NCBI RefSeq assembly: GCF_038433135.1
Contig: NZ_JBCDMV010000024.1
Coordinates: 1 to 64,000 of the forward strand
Direction: 5' to 3'
DNA length: 64,000 nucleotides
Origin: Luteococcus sp038433135
Lineage (GTDB): Bacteria; Actinomycetota; Actinomycetes; Propionibacteriales; Propionibacteriaceae
The notes beneath the pieces are model-generated. The model had not been told where the DNA came from and searched no databases. It saw only the letters and a list, made by a program, of their open reading frames with translations. Positions 34,031-42,608 of the stretch are shown here, one piece after another. Made by a program: the position numbers and the translations under genes. Each line of letters opens with the position of its first letter. Within the stretch, counting starts at the first letter, position 1.

Positions 34031-35002
34031 ATGGCCCAGTCCTCGCCCAGCGCTGACACCACCACACGTCCGGTTGCCCTGGTGATGGGCGCTTCTCGCG
34101 GTCTCGGCCTGCTCTTGGCCCAGGAGCTGGCCGAACGGGGCCATGACCTGGCGCTGTGTGCCCGTGACGAGGCGAGTCTGCAGCGCGCCCGCCTGCAGCT
34201 GCTCTCCCGCGCACCGGCCGCCCAGATCCTGGTCGTCCCCTGCGATGCCAGTGACGGGGAGACTGTCGAGGCTGCCGTGCGGCGCGTCGAGACCGAGCTC
34301 GGGCCGATCGAGGTTGCCATGCACGTTGCCGGCATCATCGAGGTCGGGCCCTGGCAGGCCACCCGACGTGAGCACTTCGAACGGGCGATGGACGTGATGG
34401 CCTGGGGCCCGATCAATCTGGCCCTCGCCGTGGCGCCGCTGATGACCTCGCGCGGGCACGGCCGAATCGGCATCGTCGCCTCCATCGGCGGCAAGGTCAG
34501 CCCGCCCCGGCTGCTGGCCTACTCGACGGCCAAGTTCGCCGCCGTGGGTTTCAGCGAGGGCCTGGCTGCCGAGCTGGCGGGCACCGGTGTCACCGTCACC
34601 GCCATCGTCCCCGGCCTGATGCGCACCGGCTCGCACACGGCGGCCACGTTCTATGGTGATGCACCGCGGCAGTACGCGTGGTTTGCCCCGGCGGCCTCGT
34701 TGCCCGTCCTGAGCATGGATGCAAACAAGGCCGCTCACCAGATGGTCGAGGCAGTGCTGCGCGGACGGCCGGTGGCGCTCGTCTCGCCACTGTCGCACCT
34801 GGCCAGTCGCGTGCATGGTGTGCTGCCGGGCGTCACGGTGCGCGCAATGGGGCTCGTCAGCCGGGTGTTGCCCAAGGGTGACCAGCCTGAGGTGATCCGT
34901 GGCGACGAGGCTCGTGAACGCCTCGGTTCACCGCTGGTGAACCGTCTGACGACCTTGGGAGACCGGGCGAGTCGACGCACCAACGAGCGACCGGACGCCT
35001 GA
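34031..35002 (+). CDS. short-chain dehydrogenase/reductase
   Basis: A 323-residue SDR from ATG at 34031 with AAGGAG upstream. It has the NAD(P)-binding VMGASRGLGLLLAQELAERG (TGxxxGxG type), HVAGIIEVG in place of NNAG, the active-site Ser in GIVASIGGK, and YSTAKFAAVGF (YxxxK). The C-terminal ~80 residues beyond the core are an extension often seen in classical actinobacterial SDRs. Substrate is unknown. It ends 2 bp before the UV-endonuclease-family gene, so the two form a unit. Confidence 0.9.
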   Translation: MAQSSPSADTTTRPVALVMGASRGLGLLLAQELAERGHDLALCARDEASLQRARLQLLSRAPAAQILVVPCDASDGETVEAAVRRVETELGPIEVAMHVAGIIEVGPWQATRREHFERAMDVMAWGPINLALAVAPLMTSRGHGRIGIVASIGGKVSPPRLLAYSTAKFAAVGFSEGLAAELAGTGVTVTAIVPGLMRTGSHTAATFYGDAPRQYAWFAPAASLPVLSMDANKAAHQMVEAVLRGRPVALVSPLSHLASRVHGVLPGVTVRAMGLVSRVLPKGDQPEVIRGDEARERLGSPLVNRLTTLGDRASRRTNERPDA

Positions 35003-35004
35003 GC

Positions 35005-35445
35005 GTGCGCCTGTGGAGCCTGCACCCGCAGCACCTCGACCGAATGGCACTCGTGGCCGGCTGGCGTGAGGGGCTGCTGGCACAGAAAGTGCTGCAAGGC
35101 CTGACGAAGGGCTACCAACACCATCCGCAGCTCGAACGCTTCCGTGCCGCGGACGAGCCGGTGCGGGCCGTGGGAGCGTGGCTTTGCGGTTTGGCGGAGG
35201 AGGCCGACGCGCGCGGCTACCGATTCGACCGGTCTCGTATCGTCGAGCCCGCCGACCTGCCCGGGCTGCTGAGCGTCACCGACGGCCAGCTGGCCTTCGA
35301 GGCCGACCACCTGCAGCGTAAGGTGACCCAACGCTCCCCTGACTGGTTGCCGAGGTTGGACGGGGCACATCCGCATCCCCTCTTCCGGGTGGTGGCCGGG
35401 CCCGTCGAGGGCTGGGAGCGCCCCCCAGAAGTATGCCCAGACTGA
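35005..35445 (+). CDS. pyrimidine dimer DNA glycosylase family protein
   Basis: A 146-residue protein from GTG at 35005. It starts MRLWSLHPQHLDRMALVAGW, then REGLLAQKVL and GYQHHPQLERF, the order seen in the Pyr_excise family (PF03013) related to T4 endonuclease V. That enzyme cuts the glycosidic bond at UV-induced thymine dimers. T4 endonuclease V uses an N-terminal Thr as nucleophile, whereas here residue 2 is Arg, so catalytic detail is uncertain. It follows the SDR gene with 2 bp between them. Confidence 0.75.
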   Translation: MRLWSLHPQHLDRMALVAGWREGLLAQKVLQGLTKGYQHHPQLERFRAADEPVRAVGAWLCGLAEEADARGYRFDRSRIVEPADLPGLLSVTDGQLAFEADHLQRKVTQRSPDWLPRLDGAHPHPLFRVVAGPVEGWERPPEVCPD

Positions 35446-35449
35446 CCGT

Positions 35450-35563
35450 GTGCGGGGTGACCAGCCCGCGGATCACGTGCGAGAATCGACTGGCCAGACC
35501 ACCGCAGCAGTCTGCGGTGCCGTAACAGATTGCTGTCACGAGTGACAGGAGAATGGTGACCAT
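35450..35563 (-). pseudogene. EamA/DMT-transporter N-terminal fragment
   Basis: From ATG at 35563 leftward the frame reads MVTILLSLVTAICYGTADCC then GGLASRFSHVI, the first transmembrane segment of an EamA-family permease (SLVTAxxYGTADFxGGLASR type). After about 35-40 residues it loses similarity, and the remaining ~250 residues of such a transporter are absent. The convergent UV-endonuclease-family gene lies where they should be. It is a remnant. Confidence 0.55.
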
Positions 35564-35635
35564 GGCGCGGCCTGCCTGGACGGCCGGGCGGCCGCGCCGG
35601 CCACCGATGGCACCTCTACTTGCCACACTGGACCC

Positions 35636-36064
35636 ATGACCCGTAACCCTCGCCGCGGACACTGGGCCGGAGGTGACCTCGCCTTGGCCGTGACGGCGGT
35701 GGTCTTCCTCGTCCTGGCGGTGCCCGGGGTGGTGCCGCAGAACCACGACCCGGTGATGGGTACCTACACGGAGGCTGGATGCGCACCACAGCCCTCGGGG
35801 CGGTGTCGTTCACATGGCACCTGGACCAGCGACGACGGCACGATCACCCGGACGATCGACTGGTTCACCGATGGCGTCGGCCCTGAAGGCACAACACGTG
35901 CCAGCTGGGACCCGGACGGCCCGGTGCCCTCAAGCCGCAGAGGTCGCTCCGGTGCCTGGCTACTCGGGGTCACGGGTCACACCGGACCCCTGTTGATGGC
36001 GGCAGCTTGCGTGGCCACTCTGCTGTGGCGGCAGTGGGTCAGCCGGCGAGCAAGACGATCATGA
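35636..36064 (+). CDS. small membrane protein, unknown
   Basis: A 142-residue protein with an N-terminal transmembrane segment (LALAVTAVVFLVLAVPGVV), an outer loop of ~75 residues with two Cys (AGCAPQPSGRCRSHG), and a C-terminal segment (GPLLMAAACVATLLW) ending in a basic tail. The topology puts the loop outside. No family recognised, and no strong ribosome site. It lies in the accessory region between two gene remnants. Confidence 0.5.
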   Translation: MTRNPRRGHWAGGDLALAVTAVVFLVLAVPGVVPQNHDPVMGTYTEAGCAPQPSGRCRSHGTWTSDDGTITRTIDWFTDGVGPEGTTRASWDPDGPVPSSRRGRSGAWLLGVTGHTGPLLMAAACVATLLWRQWVSRRARRS

Positions 36065-36139
36065 GCAGACGCACAGCACGGCAGCTTCCACCGCATCCAA
36101 GATCCCCAGAGAGCAGATCCGCTGGGGGACGTAGCGGTC

Positions 36140-36838
36140 CTACATGAGCGGGGCACCCGGCTTCGCGCGCTCACCCACGGTGATCGCCGCCGGGGTGACG
36201 ACCCGGGCGTAGACGCCAAGGTTCATGTCACGCTCCCGCCCGAGGTACTTCAGCCAACCGTCCCCGGCTGGGGCACCGTCCTGAGGCACGTCGATCATCC
36301 GGCAGCGCGGGATGCGCTCGGTGACGTGGAGACGCGCGATGCCGAAGGCCAGGTCGAGACCCACCCAGGCCTCCTCTGCGAACGGTTCACTGGTCTGCAA
36401 CACCACGTTGACACGCAGGCGGCGGGGGTCCGCGTCGATTCCCCACTCGCGGGCGCACCAGTCAAGGGTTGCACTGCCCACCAGAGAGACGGGGCTCCCG
36501 TCGTGGTGCGGGACGGGACCCTCGGGGCGCAGAGAGACGGGCGTGCCCATCCGCGCCGAGAGGTGGGCATCCAGCTCTGGGTCTCCTGCCATCCAACTCT
36601 GCCCGTCACCGTCCACGTGAACGGTGAAGCCGTCGGTGCGGGCCGAGAAGTCGAAGACCTCGTCGTGACGGCGGAAGCGGCGTGAGTCCTTGCCCGAGGC
36701 GAGATGCCCCTCCTCGTCGACCACCGCGAACCATCGATCGCCCGCCACACCCCGGTGGTCCAGCTGGACGAACCGGAGTTCCTCGCCGCCCATAGACTTG
36801 ACGGGGTAACGCCGGATGCGGGTGACACGGAAGGGCAT
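36140..36838 (-). CDS. MOSC domain protein
   Basis: A 232-residue protein from ATG at 36838, where the conserved RVTRIRRYPVKSMGGEEL (MOSC N-terminal beta-barrel) begins. GVAGDRWFAVVDEEG follows, and the C-terminal MOSC core runs through LRVNVVLQT, RIPRCRMIDVPQ (conserved Cys) and LGVYARVV. MOSC proteins bind molybdenum cofactor sulfide and include mARC-type N-hydroxylated-compound reductases. The Cys in PRCRM is the candidate Mo ligand. Substrate is unknown. Confidence 0.88.
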   Translation of the reverse strand: MPFRVTRIRRYPVKSMGGEELRFVQLDHRGVAGDRWFAVVDEEGHLASGKDSRRFRRHDEVFDFSARTDGFTVHVDGDGQSWMAGDPELDAHLSARMGTPVSLRPEGPVPHHDGSPVSLVGSATLDWCAREWGIDADPRRLRVNVVLQTSEPFAEEAWVGLDLAFGIARLHVTERIPRCRMIDVPQDGAPAGDGWLKYLGRERDMNLGVYARVVTPAAITVGERAKPGAPLM

Positions 36839-36906
36839 GGGACCAAACCTAGTGTCAAGCACCCGGAGTGCCCGGAGACGTGGTCAGCCCACGATGAGGA
36901 GTTCGA

Positions 36907-37074
36907 GTGCTCAGGTCCGCTGGCAGTGTCTCGACGGTCATCCGCCCCGCCGCCGAAACGCTGCTGTGGAATTTCACCGTCCTGGGCGAAGCAGCCAACC
37001 AGCTCTCCAACACCGTCAAAGAGTCACACTCCATGACTCGCGGCAAAGTAGCGCTTCTCAACAGGCGGCGTTGA
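36907..37074 (+). pseudogene. HepT-like (DUF86) C-terminal fragment
   Basis: The frame reads STVIRPAAETLLWNFTVLGE then AANQLSNTVKESHS before drifting to a short unrelated tail and TGA at 37072-37074. The NFTVLGEAANQLS segment is typical of HepT-like proteins (MntA/HepT toxin-antitoxin modules). The usual RN-x4-6-H catalytic part is missing, and there is no start. It overlaps the 3' end of the convergent TetR gene. Probably inactive. Confidence 0.55.
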
Positions 37075-37675
37075 CCAATGCAGCCACTCCACGGCGGAAG
37101 TGGTCGAGGTCGACTGCGGCGCCGGAGGGAATGCCTTCGGCTAAGGCCGCGCACAGTGCCGGATGAGCTTCAGGGTCGGGCGCGGGGGTCTGTCGACGGG
37201 GCAGGGCGTACTCATTGAGGGCGTGGGCCATGGTGAACATGCTGAGCGTGTTCACGACGTCCACCGCTGACGCGTACGACAGGCCCCGCTGGTGGAGGCT
37301 GGCGACGACGCGGTCGATGACGGTCATGGACTCCGGCGTGCTGACGTGCCGACCGAGCATGATCGGCAGCGCGTTGGGGTGTCGCAGCAGCTGGTCGCGG
37401 AGCTGGTCAGCGAAAGCGCCCGCATAGTCCTGCCAAGACGCTTGCGTGGACAAGGCATCGGGGTCGAGCCGGCAAACGACCTCGTCCCAGGCTGCCGCGA
37501 GCAGCGCGTCCTTGTTCGGGTACCAGTGGTAGATGCTCATGGCCTCCACCCCAAGGTGCCGCGCCACGTTGCGGACGCTCACCGCGTCCAGGCCCTCCGT
37601 GTCGGCTACCTCGAGCACCGCCTGCCGGAGGACCTGTGCGTTCAGCCCTGCTGGTGTTCCGCGTCCACGCCCCAT
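37058..37675 (-). CDS. TetR family regulator, TetR_C type
   Basis: A 205-residue protein from ATG at 37675 with AGGAGG just upstream. The HTH reads LRQAVLEVADTEGLDAVSVR then NVARHLGVEAMSIYHWYPNKDALL. The C-terminal part (LRHPNALPIMLGR, SAVDVVNTLSMFTMAHALNE) resembles the TetR_C ligand domain of tetracycline-type repressors. It is divergent from an MFS exporter gene with a palindrome between them, the classic repressor-efflux pair. Confidence 0.9.
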   Translation of the reverse strand: MGRGRGTPAGLNAQVLRQAVLEVADTEGLDAVSVRNVARHLGVEAMSIYHWYPNKDALLAAAWDEVVCRLDPDALSTQASWQDYAGAFADQLRDQLLRHPNALPIMLGRHVSTPESMTVIDRVVASLHQRGLSYASAVDVVNTLSMFTMAHALNEYALPRRQTPAPDPEAHPALCAALAEGIPSGAAVDLDHFRRGVAALVNAAC

Positions 37676-37690
37676 CACGCCTCCTTGAAC

Positions 37691-37725
37691 TTATGGTGTA
37701 AGAATAACGTATTCATACATCGTAA
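37691..37725. promoter_or_regulatory. operator for TetR/MFS pair
   Basis: An imperfect palindrome with 15-bp arms (37691-37705 and 37711-37725, 12 of 15 positions pairing) around AACGT. It is AT-rich relative to its surroundings and fills the 61-bp gap between the divergent TetR and MFS genes, so it is very likely the regulator's binding site over both promoters. Confidence 0.7.
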
Positions 37726-37736
37726 GAAGGATGGTC

Positions 37737-38957
37737 ATGGAGACGTCAACCCTGAGCCACAACCGGGACTTCACCCTCTTGTTGTGGGGTCGGACATGCC
37801 AGATCACTGGTGGGGCCATGACCGCGTTGGCTCTGATGCTCTACACCGTCGATCTGACCGGCAGCAGCCAGTGGGGTGCTGTCGTGATGGCCGCCAGCAC
37901 GATCGGCAGCCTCCTGATGAGCCTGCCGGCGGGTGTCCTGGCCGACCGGTGGGACAGGCGTCGCATCATGGTTCACACCTCCCTGCTGCTCGCCGTGGTC
38001 CTCGCGTCCGTGCCTGCGGCCGCCGCGGTCGGGGTGCTCCACCCACTGCACCTGGTTGTCGCGTCGTTCCTTGTCGCAGTGCTGGGGGCCTTCTTCGGTC
38101 CGGCCGAGCAGGCGAGTCTGTCGACCTTGGTGCGGAGCGAGGATCTGGCGCCCGCGGCGTCGCTGAACCAGGCGCGCTCCGCGGTCGCGAACCTGATTGG
38201 TCCCAGTCTTGCTGGCGCGCTCTACGCGTTGGGGCATGCCCTCCCGTTGCTCGGTGATGCGCTGCTCAACCTGGTCTCCGCCCTGGTCGTGGGACGGATC
38301 CGAACACCCCTACCCGCCCCGGCCGACGGCGGGCCGCCGCATCGTCCAGGCCGTGACCTGCGTGACGGGCTGCGGTTCATCGTCGCCACACCGCCGATCC
38401 GGGTCGTGGTGGGGATGACCGCGATCGCGTCGTTCGGGTTCGGCGGCCTGTTGGCGCTGATCACGCTCACGTTCAAGGCCCAGGGGCAGTCCGATGCCCT
38501 CATCGGTGGGATGCAGACGGCTTACGGTCTAGCCGGACTGGCCGGCGCCCTGGCTGGACCGTGGTTGCTGCGCCGGGCCAGGACACCAACCCTGTTCATC
38601 GGCGGAATCCTGACCAACTGCGCCTGCGCCGCTGCCATGGCGGTGTGGCCGCAGCCCCACGCCATCATTGCGCTGCTGTGTCTGGCGTGCCTGACGCTGC
38701 CGCCCGGCATGGCCGGTGTGCAGGCCTACCAGCTCACCATCACACCGCCCGAACTCCAAGGACGCGTCGCGGGAGCCAGCGGGTTCCTCACCCTCGCGCT
38801 CGCACCCGCGGCGACACTGCTCGCGGGAACACTCGCCAGCCGCCCATGGACCTTGGCAATCAGCCCATTCCTCAGCGCCATCGGTCTCACCGCGGTGATC
38901 GCCATCGCAAACCCGCACATCCGCACCATCGGTGTGCCCGGCAGAACTTCCGAGTGA
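37737..38957 (+). CDS. MFS exporter
   Basis: A 406-residue protein from ATG at 37737 (AAGAAGG 6 nt upstream favours it over the ATG at 37731). It has about 12 hydrophobic segments and the MFS loop motif GVLADRWDRRRIMVHTSL between segments 2 and 3. The AEQASLSTLVRSEDLAPAAS stretch is typical of the MFS group annotated as enterobactin/macrolide-type exporters. Export of a toxic compound sensed by the divergent TetR protein is the likely role; the substrate is unknown. Confidence 0.88.
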   Translation: METSTLSHNRDFTLLLWGRTCQITGGAMTALALMLYTVDLTGSSQWGAVVMAASTIGSLLMSLPAGVLADRWDRRRIMVHTSLLLAVVLASVPAAAAVGVLHPLHLVVASFLVAVLGAFFGPAEQASLSTLVRSEDLAPAASLNQARSAVANLIGPSLAGALYALGHALPLLGDALLNLVSALVVGRIRTPLPAPADGGPPHRPGRDLRDGLRFIVATPPIRVVVGMTAIASFGFGGLLALITLTFKAQGQSDALIGGMQTAYGLAGLAGALAGPWLLRRARTPTLFIGGILTNCACAAAMAVWPQPHAIIALLCLACLTLPPGMAGVQAYQLTITPPELQGRVAGASGFLTLALAPAATLLAGTLASRPWTLAISPFLSAIGLTAVIAIANPHIRTIGVPGRTSE

Positions 38958-39056
38958 CCCCCGCGGTGCGGACGTTGATGTATCCCGGAGTTGCGAGGGG
39001 TGACCAGCACCGGGGTCTGCATCGGGACCGTGGCCCTGCCGCCTAGCATTGGCGAG

Positions 39057-39572
39057 ATGGACACGGTGTTGTTGAAGTCTTTCCAGCCGCTGGAGCGTGT
39101 CGCCCAGCTCCGCTGTGAAGGCACACTCGTTGGGGACTGGGACAGGGTCGGCGGCCCAATGGTTGTGCCGCAGTACCAGCGGATGGTTGAGGAGATGGCC
39201 GCCCACGGAATCGACTGCGAGGGCAACCCGCCCGTGTGGGCATGGCATGGCCGGGAGACGCTGCTGGACGCGTCCATGCTGCTCAGCGTCGAACACGAGC
39301 TGCGCCAAGGGTGAGCCACGATCTCCTTCCGCGCACCGCGGGATCTCGTGCTCCTGACTGACTACGCCGTCTGGTGTGACTTCTTCCTCGGTGGCACCGA
39401 GTGGGATCCCACGCTCTTTCGATCTCCGGTCGAACGGTCAGCGGACGACTGGGCTGGGTTGACGTGTGGCGTGCAGGCCGTATGGCCCTACCTGCGACGT
39501 GAATGGATCGACACCATCCAGCCACTGCCAACAACAGGCTGGGACGAACTGGACTTGGACACCCTCGTTTGA
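39057..39572 (+). pseudogene. DUF3841 protein gene broken by an in-frame TGA
   Basis: One continuous frame from ATG at 39057 to TGA at 39570-39572 (171 sense codons plus one internal stop). It begins MDTVLLKSFQPLERVAQL and continues through PVWAWHG. An internal TGA at 39312-39314 follows SVEHELRQG, and the frame resumes with ATISFRAPRDLVLLTDYAVW. The two halves together match DUF3841, where the second half holds the VLLSDFxxWH-type core. No frameshift is needed, only one stop codon. A start further upstream (38991) is possible but lacks similarity. Confidence 0.65.
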
Positions 39573-39744
39573 GAGATGACATCGGTGGCATAGGAACTCA
39601 AAATAGTGCGTCTTGCCGGGGCAGGTTCCGGATCAATTGCGACAGATCAGGGGGCAGCCAAACGTCATGCAGACCCGATCGTCACCCTGGCAGCGCAACA
39701 GACGGGTTTGCCCTGACGCGACGTCAACCTTTGAGGATGGGGAC

Positions 39745-40947
39745 ATGAAGCTCTCCCTGCCGCTGTTTCTGTTTGCCGAGGGTGCGTCTCTATTCGGAAA
39801 CTCGACGATCTCGATCGTCTTGCCATGGCTGATCGTGGCCCGCACCGGTGACCCAGCGACCGCCGGGCTCGTGTCGATGGTCACGGGGATTCCCGCCATT
39901 GTCGCCGCGCTCGTGGGTGGGCATCTGATCGACCGCATCGGCCGCCGACGCATGGCGGTTGCCGCTGACTGTGGATCGGCGCTCAGCGTGGCGTCTCTGG
40001 CTGTCGTTGATCGTCTCTGGGGGCTCGACGTAGCGTGGTTTGTCGTGCTCGGACTCGCCGGCGTCCTGTTCGACGTCCCCGGCATGACGGCCCGCGAGAC
40101 CCTGATGGCCAACGTCGCTGAGACCTCAGGCGCGACGCTCGACCGCATCGCCGCCCTCCGTCAGAGCGTCGTCGGCGTGACCTTCCTGGCAGGACCCGCG
40201 CTCGCCGGTATCCTCATGTCCGTGCTTGACCCTATCCGCGTGGTCTGGATCACCGCGGGGTGCTCAGCGCTTGCCGCCCTCGCGACAGCGGTCATGCCGC
40301 TGCGTCCCGCTGCCGCCGTCGCTGCTGGTGCACCAAAGGACTCGCCACTGGCCGGCTTGGCCGTGGTGAGGGCCAATCCCGGAATCGTCGCCGTCCTGCT
40401 CCTCTCGTTCGCGTCGGCCCTTCCGTTCGCCCCGCTACTGGCGGTCATCTTGCCCGCCCACTTCCAGGCGATGGATGCCCCAGGGCTCCTCGGCGCGGTC
40501 TCCTCGATCTATGCCGTGGGCTCGATCATCGGTTCGATCCTGTACGCGGTCGGCGCCACGCGCTGGCGTTGGGGCTCGTGGCTGGTATCGCTGGCGCTGT
40601 TCACCGCGTCATTCGGCCTGATCGCCACCCTCGAGGGGTTCTGGACAGTGGCCGCCGGAATGGGATTCATCGGCCTTGCGGGCGGCCTCATGGGGCCGAT
40701 CTTCACCGTGGGCCTGACTGAGAACGTGCCCGACGCGCAACGGGGCCGGGTATTCGGCTTGCTGAACGCGCTGGCGTTGGTGGCCGCGCCGCTGGGGCTG
40801 GGGATGATCGCGCTGCTGCTCAGCCGCTGGCCCCTGCAGGTCGGGGTGTGGGCGCTGCTGGTCGTCTGGGCCCCGGCCGCCGTGTACGGCGTTGTCTCCA
40901 CGAACCTGCGGGACTTCGTGGAACCTCCGGAGAAGGTCGGATGCTGA
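39745..40947 (+). CDS. MFS transporter
   Basis: A 400-residue protein from ATG at 39745 with GAGGATGGGG upstream. It has twelve predicted hydrophobic segments and the motif GGHLIDRIGRRRMAVAADCG between segments 2 and 3, with a second half starting near PGIVAVLLLSFASALPFAPL. Substrate is unknown. Its last codons overlap the ATG of the MerR gene by 7 bp, so regulator and exporter are co-translated. That fits a drug-responsive efflux unit. Confidence 0.87.
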   Translation: MKLSLPLFLFAEGASLFGNSTISIVLPWLIVARTGDPATAGLVSMVTGIPAIVAALVGGHLIDRIGRRRMAVAADCGSALSVASLAVVDRLWGLDVAWFVVLGLAGVLFDVPGMTARETLMANVAETSGATLDRIAALRQSVVGVTFLAGPALAGILMSVLDPIRVVWITAGCSALAALATAVMPLRPAAAVAAGAPKDSPLAGLAVVRANPGIVAVLLLSFASALPFAPLLAVILPAHFQAMDAPGLLGAVSSIYAVGSIIGSILYAVGATRWRWGSWLVSLALFTASFGLIATLEGFWTVAAGMGFIGLAGGLMGPIFTVGLTENVPDAQRGRVFGLLNALALVAAPLGLGMIALLLSRWPLQVGVWALLVVWAPAAVYGVVSTNLRDFVEPPEKVGC

Positions 40948-41702
40948 CGATCTCGCAGCTCGCCGCCCATGTCGGCGTCAGCGTACGCACGGTTCGGCAC
41001 TACCACCAGATCGGTCTGCTGCCCGAACCCGAGCGCGACGCATCCGGCTACCGCCGATACGGCACCGACGCGGTGATCAATTTGGTGCGGATCCGCGGTT
41101 TGGCGGCCGCGGGAGTACCACTCACGCGAGTCGGCGAGCTGCTCGAGGCCGGACCGGCGGAGTTCGCCCGGGCGATCCGCGACGTCGACACCCTGCTCGC
41201 GATTCAGATCCGTGAGCTGGAGACCCACCGGGCGCGGCTGACGCGAACGACCGATCCAGATGCAGGTGTGCTGGGCCCTCAGGCTCAACGCTTGCTGACG
41301 CGGATGGCTCAGTGGGGACTTCCCCCAGGCTTCATGGACATCCAGAGGGAGGCCGCGGTGCTGATCTCGGTGATCTACCCAGACCACTGCGAGGACTGGA
41401 TGCGGTCACAGACCGAGGCCCTGAACGATCCCGAGGCTGAAGCGGTCTATCGGCTGTGGGCGGATGCGCACGACTGGAACCCCGATGATCCACGTATCGA
41501 AGACCTGGCCAAACGTTGTGTGGCAATCACGACAGCGCACCACCCCGTCGACCGCCCCGGTGAGGACTGGTGGTCCGACTTGGACACCACCCCCTACCAG
41601 CTCATCGACCTGCACAGTACCCAGAGATCGCCCGCATGGCGTCGGCTCACCCGCCAGGTCGATGAACTGCTGCGGGACGCAGGCTACGAGATGGCTGACT
41701 GA
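40941..41702 (+). CDS. MerR family regulator
   Basis: A 253-residue protein from ATG at 40941. The N-terminal MerR winged helix reads MLTISQLAAHVGVSVRTVRH then YHQIGLLPEPERDASGYRRY. A coiled coil follows (ETHRARLTRT) and then a ~150-residue C-terminal domain rich in Trp and acidic residues that probably binds an effector. No Cys cluster for metal sensing is seen, so an organic ligand is more likely. It is overlapped by the MFS gene upstream. Confidence 0.9.
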   Translation: MLTISQLAAHVGVSVRTVRHYHQIGLLPEPERDASGYRRYGTDAVINLVRIRGLAAAGVPLTRVGELLEAGPAEFARAIRDVDTLLAIQIRELETHRARLTRTTDPDAGVLGPQAQRLLTRMAQWGLPPGFMDIQREAAVLISVIYPDHCEDWMRSQTEALNDPEAEAVYRLWADAHDWNPDDPRIEDLAKRCVAITTAHHPVDRPGEDWWSDLDTTPYQLIDLHSTQRSPAWRRLTRQVDELLRDAGYEMAD

Positions 41703-41885
41703 CGCCGACCCAAACATGCCCGGTCTTTCCTTGCGCGCACCCGGACCGCACTGAAGATCCGGGCAGCGTCCGATCATCGGCTACATGGCGAATCCCTTGC
41801 AGAGGACCCCCGGCTCACGACCACCAGATTTGTCCGAGCGATCGGTGTCAACTCCTTGGGCGAGACCAGCGGCAGATTGGAGGGT

Positions 41886-42089
41886 TCAGGTCGCTTTGCC
41901 GTACTTGCGGTGCATCGCCTGCTTCGTGACCCCGAGCACAGCGCCGATCTCTGCCCAGGAGAATCCCTCGGTTCGCGCTCGCCGCACTGCGATGACCTCT
42001 GCTGAGGCCAGATCCTGACGCTCCCGAGCGAGACGCGCCAATTCATCGAGGATGTGCCCTCGAGCATCCGAACCGATCACAGTCTTCAT
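41886..42089 (-). CDS. small HTH protein
   Basis: A 67-residue protein. RGHILDELARLARERQDLAS and RTEGFSWAEIGAVLGVTKQA (then MHRKYGK) form a compact helix-turn-helix of a kind common in actinobacteria, often beside a Clp N-domain protein gene. Here no such gene is adjacent. Function is unknown; a transcription factor-like role is likely. Confidence 0.75.
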   Translation of the reverse strand: MKTVIGSDARGHILDELARLARERQDLASAEVIAVRRARTEGFSWAEIGAVLGVTKQAMHRKYGKAT

Positions 42090-42227
42090 CAGTGGCGTTC
42101 AAGAGCCTCCGGCGAAAAGCACCACTTTCGGCATGACAGCGCTCACGCGCACCGGGGCGATGGCAAAGATCTCGAGGGAGGCGTCCCGCAGAAACCGACT
42201 CCTACGCACTGGCCCCGTAAGGCCTTC

Positions 42228-42608
42228 CTATGATTCAGGTCGTCGGCTGACTGAGCGGCGATGCAGTGAGAGTCCCAGAACCGTGATCAGTGCTGCCAGC
42301 ACCGTGCTGGCAGCGAGGACCACGCTCGGCTCCCAGAGCCAGAAGTATCGGGGAGGAACGCCCAGCAATCGTGGTGCGGCCACGAAAGCGCCGACCACCA
42401 TGGTGCCCAAGACCGCCCATACGATGACATCCACACTGGTTCGGGGGCTCCAGCGGATCCCGATCCCCAGCACCAACATCGCCACCCCCACAAGGGATGC
42501 CGGGATCCACGAGGCAGCCGCGGCGCCTGGGATGCGAGCTACTGGTTCTCGACCCATGGTGCGGTCGTATGCGGCGCGCGTCACCTGTGCCAGTTGGCTC
42601 TCGTGCAA
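42228..42608 (-). CDS. small membrane protein, unknown
   Basis: A 126-residue protein if it starts at TTG (42608), directly after the TAA of the broken beta-lactamase-family gene; an ATG at 42557 is an alternative. Three hydrophobic segments are visible (ASLVGVAMLVLGIGI, VIVWAVLGTMVVGAFVAA, VLAASTVLAALITVLGL). No family recognised. It is last in the leftward hydrolase operon, whose upstream member is frameshifted. Confidence 0.5.
   Translation of the reverse strand: MHESQLAQVTRAAYDRTMGREPVARIPGAAAASWIPASLVGVAMLVLGIGIRWSPRTSVDVIVWAVLGTMVVGAFVAAPRLLGVPPRYFWLWEPSVVLAASTVLAALITVLGLSLHRRSVSRRPES

Noticed and set aside
35533..35548. Perfect CTGTCAC/GTGACAG inverted repeat as an operator
   Set aside because: It lies within the EamA fragment coding LLSLVTA and is explained by codons; no intact gene depends on it.
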